A stretch of 64,000 nt of DNA from Hyphomicrobiales bacterium (GCA_900469345.1 UBWZ01000017.1:1-64000), one strand, 5' to 3'; counted from the stretch's first letter, positions 1-7,735 are shown. Notes: a model not told the origin generated them from the letters alone. Program-made: numbers and translations.

Positions 1-60
1 CTTGACCCGAGGATCCACGGTTGAGATTGCGGCATGGATTCTCGGGTCAAGCCCGAGAAT
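1..60. repeat. Palindromic intergenic repeat element (REP/RIME-like)
   Basis: Two nested inverted repeats are visible. Bases 1-17 pair with 35-51 (CTTGACCCGAGGATCCA against TGGATTCTCGGGTCAAG, one mismatch). Bases 38-46 pair perfectly with 52-60 (ATTCTCGGG / CCCGAGAAT, 5-base loop). The two hairpins are mutually exclusive. Palindromes of this TTGACCCGAG...CTCGGGTCAAG type are widespread between genes in rhizobia, so this is probably one copy of a dispersed family. The element may continue upstream of the window. It lies about 80 bases before hicA. Confidence 0.6.
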
Positions 61-140
61 GACGGTGCCACGAGCGAACCCCACAGCTGGCCGCCGCGGC
101 GCCGACTTGCGCGCAGCTTCCCTTGTGCTAATGTGCTAGC

Positions 141-395
141 ATGAACAGCAAGCACCGCGGGACGCTCGAGGCTGTATTCAGGGATCCGGTCTTGGCAACC
201 CTGGAGTGGGCTGACATCGAGTCCCTGCTGCTGGCGACCGGTTGCACGCTGATCGAAGGAAGCGGTTCACGGGTTCGCTTCCACAAGGACGGGTACGTCG
301 AGATTTTTCATCGGCCGCATCCGGCAAAGGAAGCGAAGCGGTATCAGGTGCGGGCGGTGCGCGCCTATTTGATCCGATTGGGAATAACGCCATGA
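141..395 (+). CDS. hicA: HicA-like toxin of a type II toxin-antitoxin pair
   Basis: 84-residue small basic protein resembling the HicA mRNA-interferase family, which has a dsRNA-binding-like fold and cleaves mRNA when not bound by HicB. Visible features are the GSGSRVRF turn (residues 40-47) and the FHRPHP segment (56-61) with the conserved histidine region, followed by a basic C-terminal helix (KRYQVRAVRAYLIRL). This is the variant with SGSRV in place of the GSH of classical HicA. Its stop overlaps the start of the next gene by four bases (ATGA), the usual toxin-first hicAB arrangement. No ribosome site is obvious. A short imperfect repeat (TGCTAATGTGCTAGCA) overlaps the start and could be the operator. 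Confidence 0.8.
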   Translation: MNSKHRGTLEAVFRDPVLATLEWADIESLLLATGCTLIEGSGSRVRFHKDGYVEIFHRPHPAKEAKRYQVRAVRAYLIRLGITP

Positions 396-724
396 CCAAC
401 ATCATGAACCACAAGGGGTATTCTGCCCGCATCGAGTATGACGATGAAGATGGCATTCTGTTCGGGCAACTCGCTGGAATAAGCGATGGGATCGGTTTCC
501 ACGCTGACAGTGTAGAGAACCTGCGTCTGGCATTTCACGAGGCGGTCGACGATTACCTCGACACCTGCGCCAAACTTGGCAAGGAACCGCAGAAAGCCTA
601 CTCCGGCAAAGTCATGTTCCGGATTGATCCGGAGGTTCATGCGCGCGCCGCCAAGGCTGCCGAGCTGGCGGGCAAGAGCCTTAATGAGTGGGCGGGCGAA
701 GTGCTTGCCAAGGCGGCCGGCTAG
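392..724 (+). CDS. hicB: HicB-like antitoxin
   Basis: 110-residue partner of the preceding toxin, translationally coupled through an ATGA overlap. The N-terminal half has the degraded RNase H-like fold of HicB antitoxins (YSARIEYDDEDGILFG near residues 9-24, then a helix ending AFHEAVDDYLDTC). The C-terminal 40 residues form a ribbon-helix-helix DNA-binding module (KVMFRIDPEVHARAAKAAELAG) expected to bind the operon promoter. An in-frame upstream extension exists, but the coupled start gives the normal family length. It should neutralise HicA and autorepress the operon. Confidence 0.8.
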   Translation: MTNIMNHKGYSARIEYDDEDGILFGQLAGISDGIGFHADSVENLRLAFHEAVDDYLDTCAKLGKEPQKAYSGKVMFRIDPEVHARAAKAAELAGKSLNEWAGEVLAKAAG

Positions 725-772
725 GCCTGTAGCGACAGCACGGCCGGTCGGGTCTGCCAGCCGCTATCCCTC

Positions 773-1342
773 TCAGGCGTGCTCGGCGCTGAAGGGCGCA
801 AGTTCCTCCTGCGCGGTCGCGTCCCAGAGACCGAGCCCTTTCAGCACCTCGACCGCAAACGTGTAAGGGGCGGTGCCGGCAGCGGTGACCACCATCCCGT
901 CGCGCACGGCCTTTGGCGTATCGACGAAACGCGCAGCCCCCCGGTAGGCGGGATAGCGCTGATGCGAGGCAAGGCTGTTGCCGCCATGGGCGGCATCGTC
1001 GAGTATGCCGGTGCCGGCCAGCATGCTGGCTGCAGCACAGATGCCGGCCACCATTTTCGTTTCGCCATGGAAGCGTCGGATCAAGCCCTCCAGGGCGGCC
1101 GGCACGGACTGCTTTTCCCAGGCGAGCCCGCCGGGGATGACGAGCGCGTCGAAATCGTCGGGTGTCACGGCGTCATAGGAAAGATCCGGCATCACCCTCA
1201 GGCCACCCATCGAGGTGACGGGGAGGCCTTCGGCGGACGCCGTCTTGACGGTCACGCCAAGATAGCTGCGCGCCGTCGCCATCAGGAGCGCGCATTCCCA
1301 GTCGGCGAAATCCTCGGTGAGGGCGACTGCGATTGAGGTCAT
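773..1342 (-). CDS. DJ-1/PfpI family protein (class I glutamine amidotransferase-like)
   Basis: 189 residues, usual length for the DJ-1/PfpI superfamily. The nucleophile-elbow cysteine is in AGICAAAS (Cys102). The conserved acidic residue that contacts it is near the N-terminus (DWE, Glu16), and a histidine follows at H119 in AAHGGNS. The family includes deglycase/glyoxalase-like enzymes, chaperones and YajL/YhbO-type stress proteins; sequence alone does not decide which. The gene is 60 bases downstream of a GNAT gene on the same strand and may share its transcript. Confidence 0.75.
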   Translation of the reverse strand: MTSIAVALTEDFADWECALLMATARSYLGVTVKTASAEGLPVTSMGGLRVMPDLSYDAVTPDDFDALVIPGGLAWEKQSVPAALEGLIRRFHGETKMVAGICAAASMLAGTGILDDAAHGGNSLASHQRYPAYRGAARFVDTPKAVRDGMVVTAAGTAPYTFAVEVLKGLGLWDATAQEELAPFSAEHA

Positions 1343-1402
1343 CTGGAAGCTCCTCGCTGGAGGCCGTTTTCGGCGGCCGCTGAGATCGGAGGCACGGGAC
1401 GG

Positions 1403-1903
1403 CTAGCCCAGTGCCTGCGTGTAGCGCATGCCGGTCACCGGTCGCGGCTTGAAATCCATCTGCTCGTAGAAGCGATGGGCGGCCGAATTTCCGGTCGCGG
1501 CGCTCACCGAAAGATAGCCGCAGCCGGCGGTGCGGGCGATGTCCCGGGCGCGGGTCACCAGATGTTGGCCGATGCCGTGGCCGCGGTGGCCGTCGCGCAC
1601 GAAGAGATGGTGCAGATCCATGCCGCGCTGGCCCTCCTGCGCGCGGTAGAGCGGCACGAGGATGGCGTATCCGATCAACCCGGAGCCGCTGTCGGCCACC
1701 AGCGCGCTGATCCACGGGACGTCGCCGAACAGGTCCCGTTCGAGCGTATCGGAGGTCATTGCCGCCGCGTCGTTGTGGTGGGCGGCAAGCAGCGCGATCA
1801 TCTCGCTGAGCTCGGGAAGGTCGTGGCGCTTGGCCGCGCGGATGGTCACCACCGCAGGGCGGGGCAGGATGATGTCGCTGTCGTCGATGAGCGGGGCAGT
1901 CAT
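1403..1903 (-). CDS. GNAT family N-acetyltransferase
   Basis: 166 residues from the start at 1903, preceded by a purine-rich GAGG about nine bases upstream. Longer in-frame starts at 1912 and 1984 lack that spacing. The acetyl-CoA-binding motif A is clear (LFVRDGHRGHGIGQHLV), followed by motif B (AATGNSAAHRFYEQMDFKPR) typical of GNAT enzymes. The substrate is unknown. It lies upstream of the DJ-1-like gene on the same strand. Confidence 0.8.
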   Translation of the reverse strand: MTAPLIDDSDIILPRPAVVTIRAAKRHDLPELSEMIALLAAHHNDAAAMTSDTLERDLFGDVPWISALVADSGSGLIGYAILVPLYRAQEGQRGMDLHHLFVRDGHRGHGIGQHLVTRARDIARTAGCGYLSVSAATGNSAAHRFYEQMDFKPRPVTGMRYTQALG

Positions 1904-2129
1904 GTCCGGCATCCTCTTTTCGTGTCGGGAGCCGTCAGGTGCCTTTTGATACAACAAAGCCGCCTGACGGCGGCTTGTTGACAAAGTGATCTGTCGAGCC
2001 GCCCTTTACAGGTAGGCCCAAAAATACGTGCAGGCGTTGGTGGTGCGCGTGTTGATCATGTCCGATTTAATGCGCCCGAAACCTGGTTCTGTCAAGCACC
2101 CGCAAACCCCGCGGGTAGGCGCAAAAGAC

Positions 2130-2414
2130 TTAGCGGGAGGCCGGCCGCCGCACGAGGCATCCGGCATCCTCGCAGGCATAGATGAAAGCGGCACGGGCTG
2201 CCTCTGGCGGGACGGTGCCGTGCGCCGCATCGCGGTTTGCCCTGCGCGCATCGGCAAAGATCTGTCCGCGCCGTGCCGGCCATTCATGCGAGAGGAAGTC
2301 AAAGGCCTCGCCCGGCCCGCTGATGACGAAGAGCGACAGACCGCGCCCGACGGCTGAGACCGAGAGGTCCCAAACTGGGTCCGACTGAACGCGGACCAAC
2401 GCTTTTTCATTCAC
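2130..2414 (-). CDS. DUF982 domain protein
   Basis: 94 residues from a GTG start at 2414 that follows a GGGGAGAAG ribosome site at good spacing. The pattern matches the rhizobial DUF982 family: SGPGEAFDFLSHEWPARRG, then a helical segment ending ARAAFIYACEDAG. DUF982 proteins occur in many copies in Rhizobiaceae and have no established function. A longer open frame extends to 2621 but has no ribosome site and is unlike the family. About 145 bases on its 3' side contain no recognisable gene. Confidence 0.65.
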   Translation of the reverse strand: MNEKALVRVQSDPVWDLSVSAVGRGLSLFVISGPGEAFDFLSHEWPARRGQIFADARRANRDAAHGTVPPEAARAAFIYACEDAGCLVRRPASR

Positions 2415-2610
2415 GAAGTCTTCTCCCCGACCGTGACCCGACCAACCCTCATCCCCGAAAAAGGTTCCGTGGAATGTAGGGCATCGGGTCGAGATGTCAC
2501 TGGCATCGGCGATCAATTCAGCGGCACGACGCCGGCTGACAGTGCAGTTGTCACAGATATCCGCTAGACTTCCAACCGTATGGGAACCGTGTTTCGGGGG
2601 AGAACGCGTC

Positions 2611-5001
2611 ATGACCAGCATTGTCGAGAAAGACTACAACTTTGCCAGCCTGTCGGTCCACGATCTCCTGGAGGCGCGCGACCTGTACCACTTCCACCTG
2701 ATGAGCAAGGAGAACGTCGTCGGCACGGCGATCGGTCTCTATCTGATCCGCAAGCAGGAGGCGTGGCCGAAGGCGAAGGGCGAGGGGCGCACACCGGCGA
2801 ACAAGCTCGAGTTTCCCCGCACCCTGGCCAATTCCGAAGTCCGCGATTATTCCTGGCCCTGCATCCTCGCCTTCGTCCACACATGGGAAACACCGGAGGA
2901 TTTCAACGGCCGCCCGTCGCAGGCGCTGCCGAAGACGCTTTACCTGCCGGACGGCAAGGCCGTGCCGGTCTGCGTCGTTCAGGTCGATGAGGTTACCGCC
3001 GAAGCCGACCGCATGATGGCGCCGGTCGTCTGGCCGCACAACAAGCTCGGCGGCGGGCTGCCGATCACGGTCGCGGTGCAGGGACGCCGGCATATGGCGA
3101 CTGCCGGCTGCCTGGTCACCGACGGCAATCTCACCTATGCCCTGACGGCCCGCCATGCCTGCGGTGAGCCTTACACGGGCGTCCAGAGCCAGACCCGCGA
3201 CGGTCTCGTGGATATCGGGCTGAGTTCGGAAAAGCAGCTGACAAGGCTGCCGTTCAGCGAGGTCTATCCCGCCTTTCCCAGCCGCCAGTCCTTCCTCACG
3301 CTGGATGTCGGCCTGGTGCGGCTCGATGACGTCAACGACTGGACGAGCAATGTCTATGGCCTGCCGCCGCTAAAACCCGTTGCCGATTTCTACGAGCAGA
3401 ACCTCAGCCTCAAGCTGGTCGATCGGCCGGTGGTCGCCTGGGGTGCTGCCTCGGGCCTTCTGCGCGGCCGCATCAAGGCGCTGTTCTACCGCTACCGCTC
3501 GGTCGGCGGTTACGACTATGTCGGCGATTTCCTGATCGCGCCATGGCCGAATGGCCCAGGCGTCAGGCACGGCGATTCCGGCGCGATCTGGCATCTCGAC
3601 CTGACCCCGGCGAAGGAGGACGAGGCCGGCAAGCCGATCCTCGAGCGGGATCTGCGGCCGCTGGCGGTGGAGTGGGGCGGGCAGGTCTTCGACCTCGACG
3701 GCAAGCGCTCGAATTTCGCCGTCGCCACCAGCCTCAGCAATATCTGCTGGCTGCTCGACGTGGAAATGGTCACCGACCAGGAGCGCGGCGTCTCGGGCTA
3801 TTGGGGACGCGTCGGCCATTACAGCATCGCGACGCTGTCGATCGGCGCCTTGCCGGACGGCCGCCTGAAGACGCTGATGGACGACAATGCCGATCTCCTC
3901 AGCTTCGATCTGCAGACCATCACCAGGAAGGGCTTTGCCAAGAACGAGGGCAAGGCCGCCTTTGCCCGCCTTGCCGACGTGCCGGACGACGTCTGGAAGA
4001 AGTCGATCCGGGAGGAGGGCGGCCGCGATCCGCAGGTGCGCGCCGGGCCTGAGCATCCGACACACTACGCCGATATCGACCTTCCCTACGGCCCGGAGGG
4101 GCAGACGCTGCGCAACCTGATTATTGCCGATCCCGACGCCTACCTGACGATCGCCGAATGGCAGCGCTACTATCGCAAGCTCGAGAAGGACGCCCGCGAC
4201 GACGGCGATGCTGAGGCCGCAAGGAAGGCTGCCGATCCGTTCCACCAGGGTCTCTTGCCCTTCCGCGTCTGGCAGATTTTTGACGAGATGGTCGGCTTTG
4301 CCCGCAGCGGCGATACCGCCCGTTTCGTGACGGCGGCAGGCATCCTTGCCCATTATGTCGGCGATGCCTCGCAGCCCCTGCACGGGTCCCACCTTGCGGA
4401 CGGTGATCCGGATCACATTGTCCACGACGAGGACGGCACCGAGGCCCATTACGGCGAAGGCGTGCACGGCGCCTTCGAGAGCGACATGCTGGACATCATG
4501 GGTGCCGCCGGCAAGCTGGTTCCGGCGATCGACAAGGCCCTGCCGCCGGGTGGCCATGGGCTCGATCTGGTGGCCGATGGCAGGGCCGCCGCGCTTGCTC
4601 TTGTCAGGCTGATGGACGCGGTGGCCGACATCCTGCAGCCGATGGATATCATCGACGTCTACGAGGAGGTTGGCGCCCGCGGAACGTCCCGCCAGGCGAC
4701 GCGCGTTGCCATGTGGGACCGGCTCGGCGATCGCACCGGCGAAGTCATTGCGCTTGGCGTGCGCTATCTGGCGATGATCTGGCAATCGGCCTGGGTCGCG
4801 GGCAATGGCGACGGGGTGGCGCAGGCGGCGATCCGCGCGTTCGACGCGGACGACCTGCGCCGCATCTATATCGAGCGCGATTTCCTGCCATCGCTGACGC
4901 TTGCAGATCTGGCGCCGCTGCTCGGCCAGCCGACCGACGATGGCGACGAAGAGGACAAGCCGCCCACCGGCAAAAAGAAGGGCGGCAAGAAGAAGCACTG
5001 A
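2611..5001 (+). CDS. Trypsin-like serine protease fused to a zinc phospholipase C / S1-P1 nuclease-like domain
   Basis: 796 residues from the ATG at 2611, which follows a GGGGGAGAA ribosome site. Residues about 150-340 carry a chymotrypsin-fold triad: His182 in LTARHAC, Asp232 in LDVGLV, Ser323 in HGDSGAIW. Residues about 480-740 look like the zinc-dependent PLC/S1-P1 nuclease superfamily: HYADID at 485-490, then H581-x3-D585, H591 (SQPLHGS), H619-x3-E623 (GVHGAFE). The H-x3-D, D-x5-H and H-x3-E spacings match the trinuclear zinc site of bacterial PLC. The N-terminal 140 residues are unassigned. The tail is Lys-rich (KKKGGKKKH). No signal peptide or membrane helix is seen, so it looks cytoplasmic. 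Substrate and role are unknown; each domain assignment is by motif only. Confidence 0.7.
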   Translation: MTSIVEKDYNFASLSVHDLLEARDLYHFHLMSKENVVGTAIGLYLIRKQEAWPKAKGEGRTPANKLEFPRTLANSEVRDYSWPCILAFVHTWETPEDFNGRPSQALPKTLYLPDGKAVPVCVVQVDEVTAEADRMMAPVVWPHNKLGGGLPITVAVQGRRHMATAGCLVTDGNLTYALTARHACGEPYTGVQSQTRDGLVDIGLSSEKQLTRLPFSEVYPAFPSRQSFLTLDVGLVRLDDVNDWTSNVYGLPPLKPVADFYEQNLSLKLVDRPVVAWGAASGLLRGRIKALFYRYRSVGGYDYVGDFLIAPWPNGPGVRHGDSGAIWHLDLTPAKEDEAGKPILERDLRPLAVEWGGQVFDLDGKRSNFAVATSLSNICWLLDVEMVTDQERGVSGYWGRVGHYSIATLSIGALPDGRLKTLMDDNADLLSFDLQTITRKGFAKNEGKAAFARLADVPDDVWKKSIREEGGRDPQVRAGPEHPTHYADIDLPYGPEGQTLRNLIIADPDAYLTIAEWQRYYRKLEKDARDDGDAEAARKAADPFHQGLLPFRVWQIFDEMVGFARSGDTARFVTAAGILAHYVGDASQPLHGSHLADGDPDHIVHDEDGTEAHYGEGVHGAFESDMLDIMGAAGKLVPAIDKALPPGGHGLDLVADGRAAALALVRLMDAVADILQPMDIIDVYEEVGARGTSRQATRVAMWDRLGDRTGEVIALGVRYLAMIWQSAWVAGNGDGVAQAAIRAFDADDLRRIYIERDFLPSLTLADLAPLLGQPTDDGDEEDKPPTGKKKGGKKKH

Positions 5002-5020
5002 CGAGGGCGAACGGCCCGCC

Positions 5021-5437
5021 TCAGTGCTCGCTGTCGCAGAGATTGTGGTCCGACAGCGCCCGGATCACATAGCACTCCTCGATCGAATGACCGCCGTCGC
5101 AATGCGAGACGATCCGCTCGAGTTCCTGTTCCAGGCGCTTCAGCCGGTCGATCTTTTCACGAACGGCCGCCAGATGGTCGCTGGCGATCCGGTCGGCATC
5201 GGCGCAGGGGTGGTCGGGATGCTGGCTGAGCGAAATCAGCTCGCGGATGGCCGAGATGTCGAGACCGAGATCGCGCCCGTGGCGGATGAACGCCAGCCGC
5301 TCTAGATCCTGCCGGCTGTAACGCCGCTGGTTGCCCTCGGAGCGTTCCGCCGCCGCCAGCAGCCCCATCTGCTCGTAATAGCGGATGGTCGGCACCTTGA
5401 CGCCGGTGCGTTTCGACAGGTCTCCGATCGACAGCAT
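5021..5437 (-). CDS. MerR family transcriptional regulator, probable metal sensor
   Basis: 138 residues. The N-terminal winged helix-turn-helix is classic MerR (MLSIGDLSKRTGVKVPTIRY, residues 1-20, then EGNQRRYSRQDLERLAFI). A long dimerisation helix follows, then a C-terminal tail with several cysteines (CDGGHSIEECYV and NLCDSEH) plus one at HPCADAD. This resembles the zinc/cadmium/lead-type sensors (ZntR, CadR, PbrR) rather than HmrR. It is divergent from dmeR-dmeF, sharing a 165-base intergenic region that holds a 19-base MerR-type palindrome. The metal is not determined by sequence. Confidence 0.75.
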   Translation of the reverse strand: MLSIGDLSKRTGVKVPTIRYYEQMGLLAAAERSEGNQRRYSRQDLERLAFIRHGRDLGLDISAIRELISLSQHPDHPCADADRIASDHLAAVREKIDRLKRLEQELERIVSHCDGGHSIEECYVIRALSDHNLCDSEH

Positions 5438-5463
5438 GGTGAAGTCCTTTTCCGGGCCCAGGA

Positions 5464-5482
5464 AGCTCTAGTCTCTAGAGCT
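5464..5482. promoter_or_regulatory. MerR-type palindromic operator
   Basis: Perfect inverted repeat AGCTCTAG-TCT-CTAGAGCT, 27 bases upstream of the MerR start codon. Length and symmetry are those of MerR-family operators, so this is the likely autoregulatory site. No convincing -35/-10 pair with the stretched spacer could be fixed on either strand. Confidence 0.55.
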
Positions 5483-5566
5483 ATGAAATAGGTCACCCGG
5501 TGCCCTCAGGCAAGGTGCTGCCGACCCGAGCGATCAGGCGGCTTGCGCCGATGGCCCGTCTTCTGT

Positions 5567-5593
5567 ATAGGGTACCCCCCTATCCTATAGGGG
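5567..5593. promoter_or_regulatory. Probable DmeR operator upstream of dmeR-dmeF
   Basis: Two overlapping inverted repeats sit just before the dmeR ribosome site: ATAGGG-TACCC-CCCTAT (5567-5583) and the perfect CCCCTAT-CCT-ATAGGGG (5577-5593). RcnR/DmeR-type repressors bind G/C tracts flanked by AT-containing inverted repeats, so this is the expected self-operator. Repression would be relieved by nickel or cobalt. Confidence 0.6.
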
Positions 5594-5602
5594 AGGCAAG
5601 GC

Positions 5603-5875
5603 TTGTCACATACGGTTCGCGAAAAGGCAAAGCTTCTGGCCCGTGTGCGCCGGATGAAGGGCCAGATGGAGGCCGTCGAGCGGGCGCTGGAGGCGGAGGC
5701 CGAATGCGGCGAGGTCATGCAATTGCTGGCCTCCATTCGCGGCGCGCTCGCCGGCCTGACCGGCGAGGTCATCGAGGGGCATCTGCACGAACACGTCGTG
5801 CATGCGCAAGGCGAGGCCGAACGCAACCAGGCCGCCGACGAACTGATGTCGGTGCTGCGCACCTACATCCGCTGA
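5603..5875 (+). CDS. dmeR: DmeR, nickel/cobalt-responsive repressor (RcnR/CsoR family)
   Basis: 90 residues from a TTG start (5603) behind GGGGAGG. All-helical CsoR/RcnR family repressor. The RcnR-type Ni/Co ligand set is fully present at the same numbering as E. coli RcnR: His3, Cys35 (EAECGEVM), His60 and His64 (EGHLHEHV). It precedes dmeF by 20 bases, the known rhizobial dmeRF operon. It should repress the operon until Ni2+ or Co2+ binds. Confidence 0.88.
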   Translation: MSHTVREKAKLLARVRRMKGQMEAVERALEAEAECGEVMQLLASIRGALAGLTGEVIEGHLHEHVVHAQGEAERNQAADELMSVLRTYIR

Positions 5876-5895
5876 CGCAATTCAGGGAGAACGAA

Positions 5896-6906
5896 ATGGC
5901 AGACACTGTCGAACACCTCACGCATGAACACGTCTTCCTCGGCGCCGATCATGTCCGCAACGAACGCAAGGTCTGGTTGGTGATCGCGTTGACCGCGACG
6001 ATGATGGTCGCCGAAATCGTCGCCGGCTCCGTGTTCGGCTCGATGGCGCTGACGGCGGACGGCTGGCACATGTCCACCCATGCTGCGGCGATGCTGATTT
6101 CGGTCTGCGCCTACGTCTATGCACGGCGCCAGGCCCACAATCCGCGCTTCACCTTCGGTACCGGCAAGCTCGGCGATCTGGCCGGCTTTGCGAGCGCCGT
6201 GGTTCTGGCGCTGATCGCGCTGCTGATTGCCGCCGAGAGCCTGCTGCGGCTGGCAAACCCGGTCGCCATCGATTTCAACCAGGCGATCCTCGTGGCAGTC
6301 ATTGGCCTCATCGTTAATCTCGTCAGCGCCTGGCTCCTCAAGGACGATCACCACCATCATCATGGTGGGCATCACGGCGCGCACCAGCACGACGGCGCGC
6401 ACCAGCACGACGGCGGGCACCACCACGATCATGCCGGCCATCACGGCGGTCACCACGGATCGCCTGCGCGGTCAGGAGAGGACAACAATCTGCGCGCCGC
6501 CTACCTGCACGTCATCGCCGACGCGCTGACCTCCGTGCTCGCCATCGCCGCGTTGACGCTCGGCCGGATCTACGGCTGGAATGCGCTCGACCCGGTCATG
6601 GGCATCGTCGGCGGACTTGTGATCGCCCGCTGGTCCTGGAGCCTGGTGAAGACGACCGCCACCGTCCTGCTCGACGCCCGCGCAACCGGCGACGATCTTG
6701 CCGAGGATATCCGCCGCGCCGTGGAAACCGAGGAGGACCGGATTTCGGACCTGCATGTCTGGCAGGTCGGGCCCGGACACCACGCCGCCATCGTTGCGCT
6801 CGTCGCCAAAAAGCCCCGCACGCCCTCCTTCTACAAGGACAAGCTGCGGGGTCTGGAGGAGTTGTCGCATGTCACGGTGGAAGTGACGCCGGCCGAAGCG
6901 GCTTAA
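5896..6906 (+). CDS. dmeF: DmeF, Co2+/Ni2+ efflux cation diffusion facilitator
   Basis: 336 residues from the ATG at 5896. CDF family inner-membrane metal/proton antiporter with six predicted helices. The metal-site motifs are in helix 2 (ADGWHMSTHA, Asp55/His58/His62) and helix 5 (LHVIADALTS, His205-x3-Asp209). A cytoplasmic loop at about residues 150-195 is extremely His-rich (runs of HH, HQHDG and GGHH), as in DmeF from rhizobia. A C-terminal cytoplasmic domain follows (ISDLHVWQVGPGHHAAIV). It is cotranscribed with dmeR and should export cobalt and nickel. It ends 7 bases from a convergent small gene. Confidence 0.88.
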   Translation: MADTVEHLTHEHVFLGADHVRNERKVWLVIALTATMMVAEIVAGSVFGSMALTADGWHMSTHAAAMLISVCAYVYARRQAHNPRFTFGTGKLGDLAGFASAVVLALIALLIAAESLLRLANPVAIDFNQAILVAVIGLIVNLVSAWLLKDDHHHHHGGHHGAHQHDGAHQHDGGHHHDHAGHHGGHHGSPARSGEDNNLRAAYLHVIADALTSVLAIAALTLGRIYGWNALDPVMGIVGGLVIARWSWSLVKTTATVLLDARATGDDLAEDIRRAVETEEDRISDLHVWQVGPGHHAAIVALVAKKPRTPSFYKDKLRGLEELSHVTVEVTPAEAA

Positions 6907-6913
6907 GGAAGTC

Positions 6914-7183
6914 TTAGCTGAATTCCTGGTAGAGGTTCTCGACCCAGTCTTGCGAGAGGCTGGCGCTGGCCACCTCGGCAGCGGGAGTGGCCGACTGGCC
7001 GCTTTCCATCACCCAGAGGGCATTGGAAAGCGAGCTGGAAAACAGCGTGCTGCTTCCGGTGATCGCATTGGCCATTCGCGGCGCGACCGCATCTTCGCGC
7101 TGCGGGGCTTCGTCCGTCTTGCCGTCGATCTCCTGCGAGCGTCCTTGATAGTAGTAGCCGTTGTGGCCGCTGTCGATTTTCAT
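6914..7183 (-). CDS. Small hypothetical protein behind a CtrA-like box
   Basis: 89 residues, acidic and Ser/Ala-rich, starting MKIDSGHNGYYYQGRS and ending WVENLYQEFS. No signal peptide, transmembrane segment or known domain. Support for coding is the compact position (7 bases from the convergent dmeF stop), high third-position GC and a perfect CtrA-type box 29-44 bases upstream of the start. The ribosome site is weak. Function unknown. Confidence 0.5.
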   Translation of the reverse strand: MKIDSGHNGYYYQGRSQEIDGKTDEAPQREDAVAPRMANAITGSSTLFSSSLSNALWVMESGQSATPAAEVASASLSQDWVENLYQEFS

Positions 7184-7211
7184 GGCACTCAGCCCAAACC
7201 ATTTACCTCGG

Positions 7212-7227
7212 TTAAGCAGGTGTTAAC
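7212..7227. promoter_or_regulatory. CtrA-type box TTAA-N7-TTAAC
   Basis: TTAA GCAGGTG TTAA C matches the alphaproteobacterial CtrA full site (TTAA-N7-TTAA). It lies immediately upstream of the minus-strand gene starting at 7183, with no plus-strand gene nearby, so that gene is the likely target. The match is to a short consensus and needs a binding test. Confidence 0.5.
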
Positions 7228-7356
7228 AGTTAAAGCTTGCGCGAGGCTTGCGGCGCCGCTGATCGAGCTTTGTCTGAGGGCTTGACAATCCCGGGCGCAG
7301 ATGATGATCGAACTGCTTCGTTCTTTCTCTGTTCTGCCGGAGTTTTGGCAGGGCGA

Positions 7357-7377
7357 GGGCGGCCGAAGCCGCCCTTT
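7357..7377 (+). terminator. Possible hairpin terminator
   Basis: GGGCGGC-CGAA-GCCGCCC followed by TTT on the plus strand. It lies just beyond the 3' end of the truncated ptrB copy on the minus strand. The T run is short, and it lies on the plus strand where no gene precedes it, so its role is uncertain. Confidence 0.35.
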
Positions 7378-7381
7378 CATC

Positions 7382-7708
7382 TTACATCTTGCCGGCCACC
7401 TTGATGGCGAAGGCATATTCGAAGGCGATCTCTTCCAGCCGCTGGAAACGACCAGACTTGCCGCCATGGCCGGCCGCCATGTTGGTCTTCAGCAGGTAGG
7501 GTCCGGCCTGCGGCGAAAGCTCGCGTAGGCGCGCCACCCACTTGGTCGGCTCCCAGTAGGTGACGCGCGGATCGGTAAGGCCTGAAATCGCCAGGATCGG
7601 CGGGTAGGGCTTGCTCGCCACGTTGTCGTAGGGCGAGTAGGCGGCGATCCACTGGTATGCCTCGATGCTCTCGATCGGGTTGCCCCATTCGGGCCATTCC
7701 GACGGCGG
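7382..7708 (-). pseudogene. Truncated second copy of the oligopeptidase B 3' end
   Basis: About 320 bases nearly identical (roughly 97 percent by eye) to the last 107 codons of ptrB at 9033-9355. The reading frame stays open to a TAA. The catalytic Asp and His regions of the S9 fold are kept (LTDPRVTYWEP, AAGHGGKSG) but the Ser nucleophile half and the propeller domain are missing, so it cannot be an active peptidase. The 5' break lies near 7705, after which the sequence is unrelated and runs into the DUF2254 gene. It is read as a remnant from duplication or integration. Confidence 0.85.
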
Positions 7709-7735
7709 GCGCCAGATCGTCATCCAGCGCTAGCC

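Noticed and set aside
3370..4998. A 542-codon open frame on the minus strand inside the protease-PLC fusion gene
   Set aside because: Shadow of the plus-strand gene, which has consistent catalytic motifs and a ribosome site; the antisense translation has no family resemblance.
6349..6465. Repeat-derived assembly artefact in dmeF His-rich loop
   Set aside because: The His-rich loop is expected in DmeF and stays in frame with varied codons.
7357..7377. att site for a mobile element at the ptrB 3' copy
   Set aside because: No integrase, no tRNA-like target and no short direct repeat beyond the ptrB duplication were seen; a simple hairpin explains the symmetry.
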